From a virus, in IMG/VR virus record IMGVR_UViG_3300042197_003282, positions 1 to 21,579 of that record: 21,579 bases of DNA; one strand, 5' to 3'. The stretch's first letter is position 1; each line of letters opens with the position of its first letter. Position numbers and translations under genes: made by a program. The notes beneath the pieces were generated by a model. That model searched no databases. It saw only the letters and a list, made by a program, of their open reading frames with translations, and was not told the DNA's origin. Positions 13,397 to 19,520 of this stretch are shown here, piece after piece.

Positions 13397-14962
13397 TCAA
13401 CTGTTCATGACCATGACAAACGGTAGGGGTTCTATCATTGTATCGCCGTGATCGCGCATGCGAGAGTCAAGATCGCTGTGATAGCTCTGCAATACCTGCA
13501 GCATGCGCACCACCAGCAGCGTGGCCATGACTAGGTCATCGGTTTCCCCGGGCTTGGCAGCGTAGCCTGCGCCCGATGCCACGAAGTTTTTGAGTTCGCT
13601 GACCAAGGGTGCGCTGTTTATTATCATTTTGGCGCTTTCCACTAGATGTTTAAGCTTGGCACAGGCAGCCAATTTGGGTTTGTTGGTGGTGTTGAATCCT
13701 TTGCGACGGCTCTTGACCGCACCGGGTTCGCTGAGAAAATATCCCTGGATGTTTTCTTCGCCTAGCTCAGCGATGCTGATCAGGGCAGCTTCGCCTATGG
13801 TGTTGTTTTCTACGGTGTAATAAATGTTTTTAGGATCTTTCACGGTTTCGTTGATGTGCGATATGATGGCCTGCAGCGTGCGTATTTGTGTGGGTATGTC
13901 AGTACGGTTATGTCGCCACTCTGCGACTTGAGTGCAGGTATTGGCTTCAAACACTTCTATGGCAGCAGGGTCTCCACCAGTGCCCAGGCTGGGATCCAAG
14001 GCCACGCAGTAGATGCGATCTCGTTGTGGACGCTGGTACCAGCGCACTTCGCCGGTCTTGTAGAGGACCTGCTGGGATTCCAGATCCATGAGCTTGGTGG
14101 GTGCGATCAAAGTCTCGTCTGCGGTCACGAACTCACAGTCCATCTCACGTCGGAAGCGGTCCACGCCCAGGGCCGCGCGTTGTTGCTGTGCCCATGTTTC
14201 GTCACGATCAGGATGTTCGTGCCAAAAACTGCGGAATGCACGGAAGCCATTCTGTCCCACTTCAGTGGGATTACCATATTCATCCACGCAACGATTGGCA
14301 CCTTTCCACAGCATGGCAAACTGATCTTCGTCTGAGTTTGGTGTTGATGTGATGATGGCCTTACCACCCGTGGCCAGCGTGGGTGATATCGAAGTCCAAA
14401 ATTCCACAGCTATGGTGGGCCTCACAAACGCAAATTCGTCTGCATACAACAGCGATATACTCATACCACGACCAGTGTTTTCAGTTGTGGTAGCCGACAC
14501 TATGCGGCTGCCATTGTCAAATGTGATGCTGCCTTTGTTGTAATCCACAGCACCTGCGCGTATGTGATCCGGTACTGACTCGTAGCCATATCGGATACGC
14601 TGCATTATTTCTTGAGACCCTGTGTATTTGTGTGCTGCCACCAGTATGGTGCTGTCGGGCACAAACATAGCATACCACAAGAGATAACCTGCGGCCGATG
14701 TTGACTTACCGGTCTGTCTAGGCATCATGGATATAACGAATCTATAGTCGTGATAGGTTTCAATCAGTCGGCGCTGATACTCAAAAGGATGATACAACAT
14801 CCTGCCATGTACAGGATGTTGGATGTAAAAAAAGTTGTCCAAAAAATACATGAAACCGGTAACGGGATCGGCACATCGAGCAAACTCTTGTATTTGCTCA
14901 TCGCTGTACATGCTCCTTGAATAGGGAGACTTGATCAGCGCGGGTTCGGTTGATTTGGCCAT
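13397..14962 (-). CDS. 17: Terminase large subunit gp17 (DNA-packaging ATPase/nuclease)
   Basis: 521 aa from the ATG at 14962; a TTG two codons upstream is unlikely. gp17 is the motor that pumps DNA into the prohead and cuts the concatemer at headful. ATPase motifs are Walker A MPRQTGKST (residues 80-88), Walker B LLYADE (171-176) with catalytic Glu176, and the coupling motif TSTPNS (205-210). The C-terminal RNase H-like nuclease shows its three acidic positions: D323 in CVALDPSLGTGGD, E385 in YYTVENNTIGE and D475/D476 in PGETDDLVMATLLV. The length is shorter than T4 gp17 (610 aa), as is usual in T4-like phages of aquatic bacteria. No small terminase gene was recognised in the window. No Shine-Dalgarno is seen; CGTAAATA lies 7 nt before the ATG. 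Confidence 0.96.
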   Translation of the reverse strand: MAKSTEPALIKSPYSRSMYSDEQIQEFARCADPVTGFMYFLDNFFYIQHPVHGRMLYHPFEYQRRLIETYHDYRFVISMMPRQTGKSTSAAGYLLWYAMFVPDSTILVAAHKYTGSQEIMQRIRYGYESVPDHIRAGAVDYNKGSITFDNGSRIVSATTTENTGRGMSISLLYADEFAFVRPTIAVEFWTSISPTLATGGKAIITSTPNSDEDQFAMLWKGANRCVDEYGNPTEVGQNGFRAFRSFWHEHPDRDETWAQQQRAALGVDRFRREMDCEFVTADETLIAPTKLMDLESQQVLYKTGEVRWYQRPQRDRIYCVALDPSLGTGGDPAAIEVFEANTCTQVAEWRHNRTDIPTQIRTLQAIISHINETVKDPKNIYYTVENNTIGEAALISIAELGEENIQGYFLSEPGAVKSRRKGFNTTNKPKLAACAKLKHLVESAKMIINSAPLVSELKNFVASGAGYAAKPGETDDLVMATLLVVRMLQVLQSYHSDLDSRMRDHGDTMIEPLPFVMVMNS

Positions 14963-14969
14963 GACCAAC

Positions 14970-14977
14970 TATTTACG
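14970..14977 (-). promoter_or_regulatory. Late-type promoter box CGTAAATA abutting gp17
   Basis: CGTAAATA on the minus strand, in the 18-nt gap between the 73-aa gene and gp17, 7 nt before the gp17 ATG. It matches the TAAATA core of T4 late promoters. The predicted +1 is 2 nt before the ATG. Confidence 0.48.
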
Positions 14978-14980
14978 TGT

Positions 14981-15202
14981 CTAGGATCCGCCAATGGGCT
15001 TTTCGCCAGTGAGATAAGGCAGGCTGAACCACAGCTGGAACCATTCGGGTGTACCGGGTTCAATATTGTGCTTCTTCTGAAGTTGTGCTTTTTCAGTGCC
15101 TGTGATAGATATGTTGCTGCCTTCAGCAGTGCGGCGCAGGCTATTACCGTAACCTGCCCGGCGAATGCCAGCTAGGCGCTGAAGATCTTCTACTGACACC
15201 AC
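14981..15202 (-). CDS. Small conserved-looking protein upstream of gp17 (GTG start)
   Basis: 73 aa. An N-terminal VEDLQRLAGI motif (residues 4-13) recurs in two other proteins of this window. The C-terminal half, NIEPGTPEWFQLWFSLPYL followed by TGEKP, is a Trp/Pro-rich module I recall from small proteins of environmental T4-like phages. The start must be GTG at 15202 or 15199: going upstream an in-frame TAA occurs after 14 codons with no ATG between. It overlaps the end of the thermonuclease gene by 13 nt. The function is unknown; the location just before the terminase makes a packaging or head role possible, but it does not look like a gp16 small terminase. Confidence 0.8.
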   Translation of the reverse strand: MVSVEDLQRLAGIRRAGYGNSLRRTAEGSNISITGTEKAQLQKKHNIEPGTPEWFQLWFSLPYLTGEKPIGGS

Positions 15203-15636
15203 GACGCTTTCTTTTCGCCAAAGTACGCACGAGCATGTCCATTCTTAATCAACAGTTCTGATAGACGCGTTCCATCTAGGATCACATCTCCCAACACACG
15301 ACCGCCAAACTTGTCATGATCTTTGATTTCAAACTGCACGGTCTTGGCCTTGGCCACAGCATCCTTGGCGAAGGCGCTGGCTGCTTGAGCCTTGGCATTT
15401 TCTTGCGGACATTGGGCTCGGCCACCTTTTTCTGGAGTATCTACTCCCAACACGCGCAGAGACAGCACAGGTTTAAGTCCAAGATATTGCTGCATGAACG
15501 GTGCTTCAAATTGGACAGTGTCACCGTCGGTAACCTTGACCACTCGATAAGAATAAAGTTGCTGAGCTAGACCTTCATTGATCCAAAAGCCCAACGCAAA
15601 ACCTATGATTAATCCTAACTTGGTACCATTTCTCAT
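15190..15636 (-). CDS. Exported staphylococcal-nuclease-like thermonuclease
   Basis: 148 aa. Residues 1-25 form a signal peptide: positively charged start, hydrophobic LGLIIGFALGFWI, and a likely signal peptidase I site GLA-QQ. The mature part is a compact SNase/TNase domain that hydrolyses DNA or RNA with calcium: VVKVTDGDTV (D38, D40), LRVLGVDTPEKG (R61, E69) and KFGGRVLGDVILDG (R113) supply the metal site, catalytic Glu and the two Arg. Three Cys (C76, C147 and none between) allow at most one disulfide in the periplasm. A strong Shine-Dalgarno (AAGGAG) precedes the ATG 14 nt after the endolysin gene. Export suggests it degrades DNA outside the cytoplasm, for instance at lysis. Confidence 0.93.
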   Translation of the reverse strand: MRNGTKLGLIIGFALGFWINEGLAQQLYSYRVVKVTDGDTVQFEAPFMQQYLGLKPVLSLRVLGVDTPEKGGRAQCPQENAKAQAASAFAKDAVAKAKTVQFEIKDHDKFGGRVLGDVILDGTRLSELLIKNGHARAYFGEKKASWCQ

Positions 15637-15650
15637 ATCAATCTCCTTGG

Positions 15651-16805
15651 TCAGGACACAAAGCCTGGCTTGTAAACTGTTTTACCCTTTTCCATAACAG
15701 CAGTTAATTTTTGCTTACGGTTCGCACCTTCAGCATAACTTGCGTGTACCCAGCCCGAGTTTGGTCCTTCTTTGGGATCATAAAACTCAAGTATGATCTG
15801 ATCAAACTCGCAATTCTCACTAACCCACTTTGCTAGTTCAGGATTGGCAAGTCCGTCAATTTCAAAGTCGACTGCCTGTCCATTGCAATGTTGTGATTTG
15901 CTGGATCCGCCAACAGCGGAATTAAGAGCAGGACCACGATAGCCGCTATTAATACGAACTGGTTTTTGAAAGTGGTTACGAACTGGTTCAAGTATTTTCT
16001 CACAGACTTTTTTGAGATTTGCTGCATGTGCTGGCCCCGGTGTGTTGTCGATTCTTTTTCTAATTGCTGTGTCACTTTTTGTAAATTCATTTAGTTTGAA
16101 ATGTGGGCTAAGTTGCATGTCCGGCGTTACCACCAAAGCAGGAGCTGCTTGTTGTGGTGTTGCTGCCGGCGCTGATGCTTGTGGGGCTGCACCAGCGGTC
16201 CACATGAAATATTTCTTGGTTTTTTCAGTGCGGTCCGCCAGTCCGTGGGTGCCGCCGTTTATCTTTTTGGTCAATGCCAGTATGGCACTGTCCTTGATGC
16301 CTTGATCACAGATGGCCCAAAGTTTGTTTCTTTCAAAGAAAAACATCGCGCTTTCAAATGCAAGCTCAGTGGCCACAATGTCGGGATTGCTCATGACATC
16401 AGGACGATTACAATACTTTGCAAAGGCAGCGTAATTGTCTTTGCCGGTCAACTGCAGAGCGCCACGACCACGATAGCGCCAACCATCGCCGCTGCTTTCG
16501 GGACCATTGCCCATGCGGTTGGCATAGATTCGATTGGCTATCTTTTGTGGATTGCGTCCATAGGCGTTGGCTTCATTCAACGTGGGAAAATACTTTTTCC
16601 ACATGGACGCCAACGCGGCGGCATTGTAGTTGAGATTCTCACTGAAGGCTTTGAAACCGCCGGTTTCGTGTGCGGTCTGCCCAAAGAAATGCGCAGCTCT
16701 AGCCGGCGACAACTTATAATAGGCCATGGCAGCACGGAATGTGCCAGGTCCCCATGCGCCGTCTGGTGTGACCCCGATCTTGGCCTGTAGGCTTTTTAGG
16801 CTCAT
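15651..16805 (-). CDS. Bifunctional endolysin: GH19 muramidase/chitinase-like plus M15 peptidase
   Basis: 384 aa from the ATG at 16805, which overlaps the holin stop by one base (TGATG). Residues 1 to about 200 are a GH19 lysozyme/chitinase domain: AHETGGF with catalytic Glu47, SENLNY with the second acid (E56), and YRGRGALQLTG in the substrate cleft. Residues about 202-230 are an Ala/Pro/Gln linker. Residues about 233-370 are an M15 zinc peptidase: SGYRGPALNSAVGG, SQHCNGQAVDFEI giving H306 and D313, and WVHASY giving H354. One domain would cut glycan strands and the other the peptide. There is no signal peptide, so release through the adjacent holin is expected. Endolysins with two catalytic domains are uncommon in phages of Gram-negative hosts. 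Confidence 0.94.
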   Translation of the reverse strand: MSLKSLQAKIGVTPDGAWGPGTFRAAMAYYKLSPARAAHFFGQTAHETGGFKAFSENLNYNAAALASMWKKYFPTLNEANAYGRNPQKIANRIYANRMGNGPESSGDGWRYRGRGALQLTGKDNYAAFAKYCNRPDVMSNPDIVATELAFESAMFFFERNKLWAICDQGIKDSAILALTKKINGGTHGLADRTEKTKKYFMWTAGAAPQASAPAATPQQAAPALVVTPDMQLSPHFKLNEFTKSDTAIRKRIDNTPGPAHAANLKKVCEKILEPVRNHFQKPVRINSGYRGPALNSAVGGSSKSQHCNGQAVDFEIDGLANPELAKWVSENCEFDQIILEFYDPKEGPNSGWVHASYAEGANRKQKLTAVMEKGKTVYKPGFVS

Positions 16806-17119
16806 CAAGCGATCTCGTCTTCGTCCAGCTCCATGGGCTCTTTGGCTGGTCCTAGCTCAGGCTCTTCTTTCTTTTCTGGTGCTTCATTGCTCTTGCCCAA
16901 CATGATACCCGACAATATGCCAGTCAAGAATGTTGCTATGGGTGTAATAAGTTTAAAGAATTCTGCATCATTGGGTGACTGATAACCAATGGGCTGGGTT
17001 ACAAATATCAAGGAATACAAAATCACAAAAACGATGCCTACTAAGCAAAATGCCAAGGCTAATCCAATCGTGACTTTCATTCTCACCATCAATTCTGCTT
17101 CGGTATATTTTTGTGACAT
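16805..17119 (-). CDS. Probable holin, two transmembrane segments
   Basis: 104 aa. Two hydrophobic segments are visible: about residues 16-40 (VTIGLALAFCLVGIVFVIL and following) and about 56-75 (LITPIATFLTGILSGIMLG). They are followed by a long charged tail rich in Glu, Pro and Lys ending MELDEDEIA. Both termini would be cytoplasmic, the class II holin arrangement. Its stop overlaps the endolysin start, and it has a Shine-Dalgarno (AGAGG). Holins have little sequence conservation, so the call rests on size, topology and position immediately before the lysin. An alternative is a general membrane protein of the lysis cassette. Confidence 0.8.
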   Translation of the reverse strand: MSQKYTEAELMVRMKVTIGLALAFCLVGIVFVILYSLIFVTQPIGYQSPNDAEFFKLITPIATFLTGILSGIMLGKSNEAPEKKEEPELGPAKEPMELDEDEIA

Positions 17120-17129
17120 AAAAAACCTC

Positions 17130-17588
17130 TTATCTCGTGGCAGCGTTGTGTGCTGCTGTGTCTACCACTGTGTTCATGGTCAGTGGCTGCTCTTCTGATT
17201 GCGCAGCATCGTCAATGATTTCGGTATCTACATCCCCAGTATCTGGCTTGGGCGACTGTATGATATAGTTTTTGACCCCAAATTTTCTGGGTTCTTCGCC
17301 CTTGCCCGAATACATAGAGACCTCAGCAGCAGCCGGCACACACTCTGTATTGTTTATCTCCGTTTGCTCCAATGCCTCAGAGTTTTCTTCCGAGCTTGGG
17401 ATCTCTGCGTCTTCAAGCGTGCCGGACTTGGCCAACACTGCTGCGGTGCAGGTTCCTTCGGCCTTGCATACTTCATTGTTGCATTCAATTTTGCCCCAAT
17501 TCGCAGGATCTTGACAAGGATAGCGGTAATGGCCTTCGCATGCAGTTAAAAAAAACACCAGCGGTGCTAATAGCAATGTGTTTCTCAT
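17130..17588 (-). CDS. Predicted outer-membrane lipoprotein in the lysis cassette
   Basis: 152 aa from the ATG at 17588, chosen because GGAGAGAAG lies directly before it; an upstream TTG (17606) would hide that site inside the gene. Residues 1-17 are a lipoprotein signal with lipobox LTAC (Cys17). Glu at the next position, rather than Asp, predicts sorting to the outer membrane. The mature N-terminus has five more Cys in HYRYPCQDPANWGKIEC, VCKAEGTC and later TEC, suggesting disulfides in the periplasm. The remainder is acidic and low-complexity. I recall HYRYPCQDP-type lipoproteins in aquatic T4-like phages, function unknown. There is no C-terminal membrane helix, so it is not a unimolecular spanin; it could be one spanin subunit, an exclusion protein or a lysis regulator. 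Confidence 0.85.
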   Translation of the reverse strand: MRNTLLLAPLVFFLTACEGHYRYPCQDPANWGKIECNNEVCKAEGTCTAAVLAKSGTLEDAEIPSSEENSEALEQTEINNTECVPAAAEVSMYSGKGEEPRKFGVKNYIIQSPKPDTGDVDTEIIDDAAQSEEQPLTMNTVVDTAAHNAATR

Positions 17589-17602
17589 TCTTCTCTCCCA
17601 GT

Positions 17603-18238
17603 TCAAACTTGTACCACAGTGACTATGACGCTGGGCACCACGGGGCCTGGGCCTTCACTGGCTAGTGCCACGATATCAATCCCCGCAAAACTACTCCACC
17701 AGGCCAACTTTACATAGTCACCGGCTGCCAGGGGCTCCACGTAGTTCCAGCCAACAACTAATTTGTTATTGTTGCCCACAAAAGTTGTCACTCCACCGGA
17801 ATCTGGCACAGTGTTGCCATTTTTTTCCAGCCATATCTCCATGTTGTGTGTGCCGCCGCCAGTTTGTAGGAATTGTGCGCTGAATTGGATGTCATAAACA
17901 CCAGCAAAATCCACGGTGATTTCGTCGCCGTTGACTATACTGACATGATTGTTGCTAGAGGTTGTGCCCAACTGCATGTAGTTGACATTGCCTGTATCGT
18001 TGTTTTGACTGGTGGTGTCATAGAATGACCCGTAGAACTTTGTAGCATTGGCATTGGCCAGCAAAACCAGATTGCCGTTATTGTCACCAGCATACAAGTT
18101 GAGGTTGTTTTGTTCTACCACCAATTCAGCAGGTCTTGCCGTGCCGTCATACTGCTGCGCAGAGATCTGTGCGTTGTCCTTCATGGCCGCGCGGCTGATA
18201 CCAGTGATGTTTGAATATGGTGGTGGAGGAATTGCCAT
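17603..18238 (-). CDS. Virion protein with TNF/C1q-like beta-sandwich
   Basis: 211 aa. The start MAIPPPPYSNITGISRAAMKD resembles N-termini of small phage virion proteins (and the 49-aa neighbour). Residues about 65-211 are rich in Asn, Thr, Gly and hydrophobic strands: NYMQLGTTSSNN, EITVDFAGVYDIQFSAQFLQ, HNMEIWLEKNGN, VVGWNYVEPLAAGDYVKLAWW and VVPSVIVTVVQV. This alternating pattern, especially 'GVYDIQFSAQF...MEIWLEKNG...LAAGDYVKLAWW', is typical of C1q/TNF-like jelly-roll domains in phage tail or capsid-decoration proteins. It may form trimers on the virion surface and bind host glycans. No Shine-Dalgarno is visible; the upstream gene ends 12 nt before. Confidence 0.8.
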   Translation of the reverse strand: MAIPPPPYSNITGISRAAMKDNAQISAQQYDGTARPAELVVEQNNLNLYAGDNNGNLVLLANANATKFYGSFYDTTSQNNDTGNVNYMQLGTTSSNNHVSIVNGDEITVDFAGVYDIQFSAQFLQTGGGTHNMEIWLEKNGNTVPDSGGVTTFVGNNNKLVVGWNYVEPLAAGDYVKLAWWSSFAGIDIVALASEGPGPVVPSVIVTVVQV

Positions 18239-18250
18239 TAGATATTACCG

Positions 18251-18400
18251 TTAATTGGTGAGTTCCTGCCAGCCAAATTTATACAGCACATCGCCGTTGG
18301 TTCGAACAAATACTTGCCCCGTGGCTTGATTTAGTTCCAGTGCCTGCGTGATATTACGCAGGTACCATGGTGCTACTTTAGTGGGTTGTGGAACAGCCAT
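18251..18400 (-). CDS. 49-aa small virion-like protein
   Basis: A short gene running from the ATG at 18400 to a TAA at 18251. The product starts MAVPQPTKVAPWYLRNI and continues ITQALELNQATGQVFVRT to end YKFGWQELTN. It has the MA[IV]P start of the following 211-aa protein and the composition of T4-like virion or fiber-associated small proteins. Coding is supported by its tight fit between neighbours (12 nt to the next ATG), clean codon use and lack of any other explanation for the gap. A GCTAAATA late box lies 6 nt before the ATG and no Shine-Dalgarno is seen. Confidence 0.78.
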   Translation of the reverse strand: MAVPQPTKVAPWYLRNITQALELNQATGQVFVRTNGDVLYKFGWQELTN

Positions 18401-18406
18401 ACACAG

Positions 18407-18414
18407 TATTTAGC
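18407..18414 (-). promoter_or_regulatory. Late-type promoter box GCTAAATA abutting the 49-aa gene
   Basis: GCTAAATA on the minus strand in the 41-nt gap after the 128-aa gene, 6 nt before the ATG at 18400. The predicted +1 is 1 nt before the ATG. It would drive the 49-aa and 211-aa proteins and possibly the lysis cassette at late times. Confidence 0.5.
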
Positions 18415-18441
18415 TGATATATGGAAGGGAAATCGCTGGAG

Positions 18442-18828
18442 CTATCTGGGGTAGCCCTTGAAAGGTCGAACCACGCTGTTGACGTTGGTATCAGAAGGCT
18501 CTTGGCTTTCATTATCAGGATTGGGCTTGAGAACATCGTCCCACTCCACTCCTGCGGCCTTATATGCGTGTTTGAGCATGTTGGCTTCTACTTTGCTGTA
18601 GGGGTGAGCTGTGTTGTTTTTGTTAAACCATGACTCAGGACCCAGCTTGGGAACATTTTCACCATCGGCCATGGCAGCGGCCATCATGACACGATTTAAA
18701 TCATAATGACGATCTTGTGTGCCTCCAACCCTGTGCGCACTCGGCATAGTTTCTATGTGATCACGGTGTATGGCGCCACGCTGTTTGGCCGTGCTCACTG
18801 ACTCAAGCACAAATTCCCGGGCTCTCAT
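18442..18828 (-). CDS. Putative internal head protein, paralog 2 (capsid-targeting-like N-terminus)
   Basis: 128 aa. The N-terminus MRAREFVLE-S matches the T4 capsid-targeting sequence pattern (MKTYQEFIAE-A), with a VLE-S site that fits the general form of sites cut by the gp21 prohead protease. The body has a YDLNRVMMAAAMADG helix, a SWFNKNNTAHPYSKVE segment, MLKHAYKAAGV, and ends DTNVNSVVRPFKGYPR. The 122-aa protein directly upstream has the same layout and end, so the two are tandem paralogs. The start overlaps the upstream stop (ATGA). In T4 such internal proteins are packaged in the head and injected with the DNA; that this protein is packaged is inference. Similar proteins occur, as I recall, in other aquatic T4-like phages. 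Confidence 0.82.
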   Translation of the reverse strand: MRAREFVLESVSTAKQRGAIHRDHIETMPSAHRVGGTQDRHYDLNRVMMAAAMADGENVPKLGPESWFNKNNTAHPYSKVEANMLKHAYKAAGVEWDDVLKPNPDNESQEPSDTNVNSVVRPFKGYPR

Positions 18829-19193
18829 TTTTCGTAGCCCCGAAAGGCCACCACAGGACTTTGCTTGTTGGTATCTTTGGGCTCGTGACTGCCCGGCGAT
18901 GTGAGATTGGTACCGCGTATGCCCAGCTCACGAAAAGCCTGTGTAATTTTTTCACGATCTATGTCTGTGTAGGCACCAAAATACGCTCGATTGTTTAGCC
19001 AGCTGGCGGCGTCCACAGGTTCAAATGTGGCAGGGGCTCGTCCCATTAGCATGCCAGCACGATACATGTCGTAGTAACGATCCATGTCGATGCCTGTGAT
19101 AGCACCGGGATTGGCGCGATCGTAGTGATCAGGGAGCTCGCCGTCGGGTCTTGACTTGCGCGCGGATTCGGTGATAAAGTCTGTAGCCTTCAT
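18825..19193 (-). CDS. Putative internal head protein, paralog 1 (capsid-targeting-like N-terminus)
   Basis: 122 aa. MKATDFITE-S at the N-terminus closely follows the T4 capsid-targeting pattern and contains an I-x-E cleavage site as used by T4 gp21. The body parallels the downstream 128-aa protein: RYYDMYRAGMLMGR against RHYDLNRVMMAAAM, ASWLNNRAYFGAYTD against ESWFNKNNTAHPYS, and EPKDTNKQSPVVAFRGYEK against EPSDTNVNSVVRPFKGYPR. Divergence is considerable, so the duplication is old or diversifying. It is mostly helical and charged, with no cysteine. The biochemical role is unknown. Confidence 0.82.
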   Translation of the reverse strand: MKATDFITESARKSRPDGELPDHYDRANPGAITGIDMDRYYDMYRAGMLMGRAPATFEPVDAASWLNNRAYFGAYTDIDREKITQAFRELGIRGTNLTSPGSHEPKDTNKQSPVVAFRGYEK

Positions 19194-19208
19194 GCTGCTA
19201 CCAACGGA

Positions 19209-19508
19209 TCAGCGCAGTATTACAGCATTATTGGCGCTTTGTACGCCGAGCTGACCAGAACTGCGTGTGCCTATTTCTTGTGCTGTGTAGTTGCTGCCCG
19301 AGATAGTGATCTTGTTACCTACACCCACATAGACATCCTGCAGACTTTGTGGAGGTATCTGCGATGCCGCGGAAAATAAGTTGCCTGCGGCACTGGGGTA
19401 GATAAGGTTGACATTGTAAGTCACAGCCGTGGCGCCGGTGCTGATCCTGCACTTGTCAGTGTACCAGGTTTGGTCCGATACCGTGGTGTATACGTTTGCT
19501 TGTGCCAT
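19209..19508 (-). CDS. Small beta-rich structural-like protein
   Basis: 99 aa. The composition is Ala, Ser, Thr, Val and Asn with alternating hydrophobic residues (TAVTYNVNLIYPSAAGN, QDVYVGVGNKITISGSNYTAQEIG) and no catalytic-looking motif, typical of small virion decoration or tail-associated proteins of T4-like phages. It starts MAQANVYTTVSDQTWYTD and ends GVQSANNAVILR. A good Shine-Dalgarno (GAGG) precedes the ATG 12 nt after the end of the 446-aa gene. The exact position in the particle cannot be told. Confidence 0.75.
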   Translation of the reverse strand: MAQANVYTTVSDQTWYTDKCRISTGATAVTYNVNLIYPSAAGNLFSAASQIPPQSLQDVYVGVGNKITISGSNYTAQEIGTRSSGQLGVQSANNAVILR

Positions 19509-19520
19509 GTGTTTACCTCA

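Noticed and set aside
14981-15202. 73-aa gene considered as small terminase gp16
   Set aside because: Too short and with a Trp/Pro-rich C-terminus; lacks the helix-turn-helix and coiled-coil layout of gp16.
16179-16790. Plus-strand ORF of 203 codons
   Set aside because: Antisense to the GH19 domain of the endolysin, whose catalytic motifs are intact; no ribosome site or plausible product.
17130-17588. Lipoprotein considered as a unimolecular spanin
   Set aside because: No C-terminal transmembrane helix is present.
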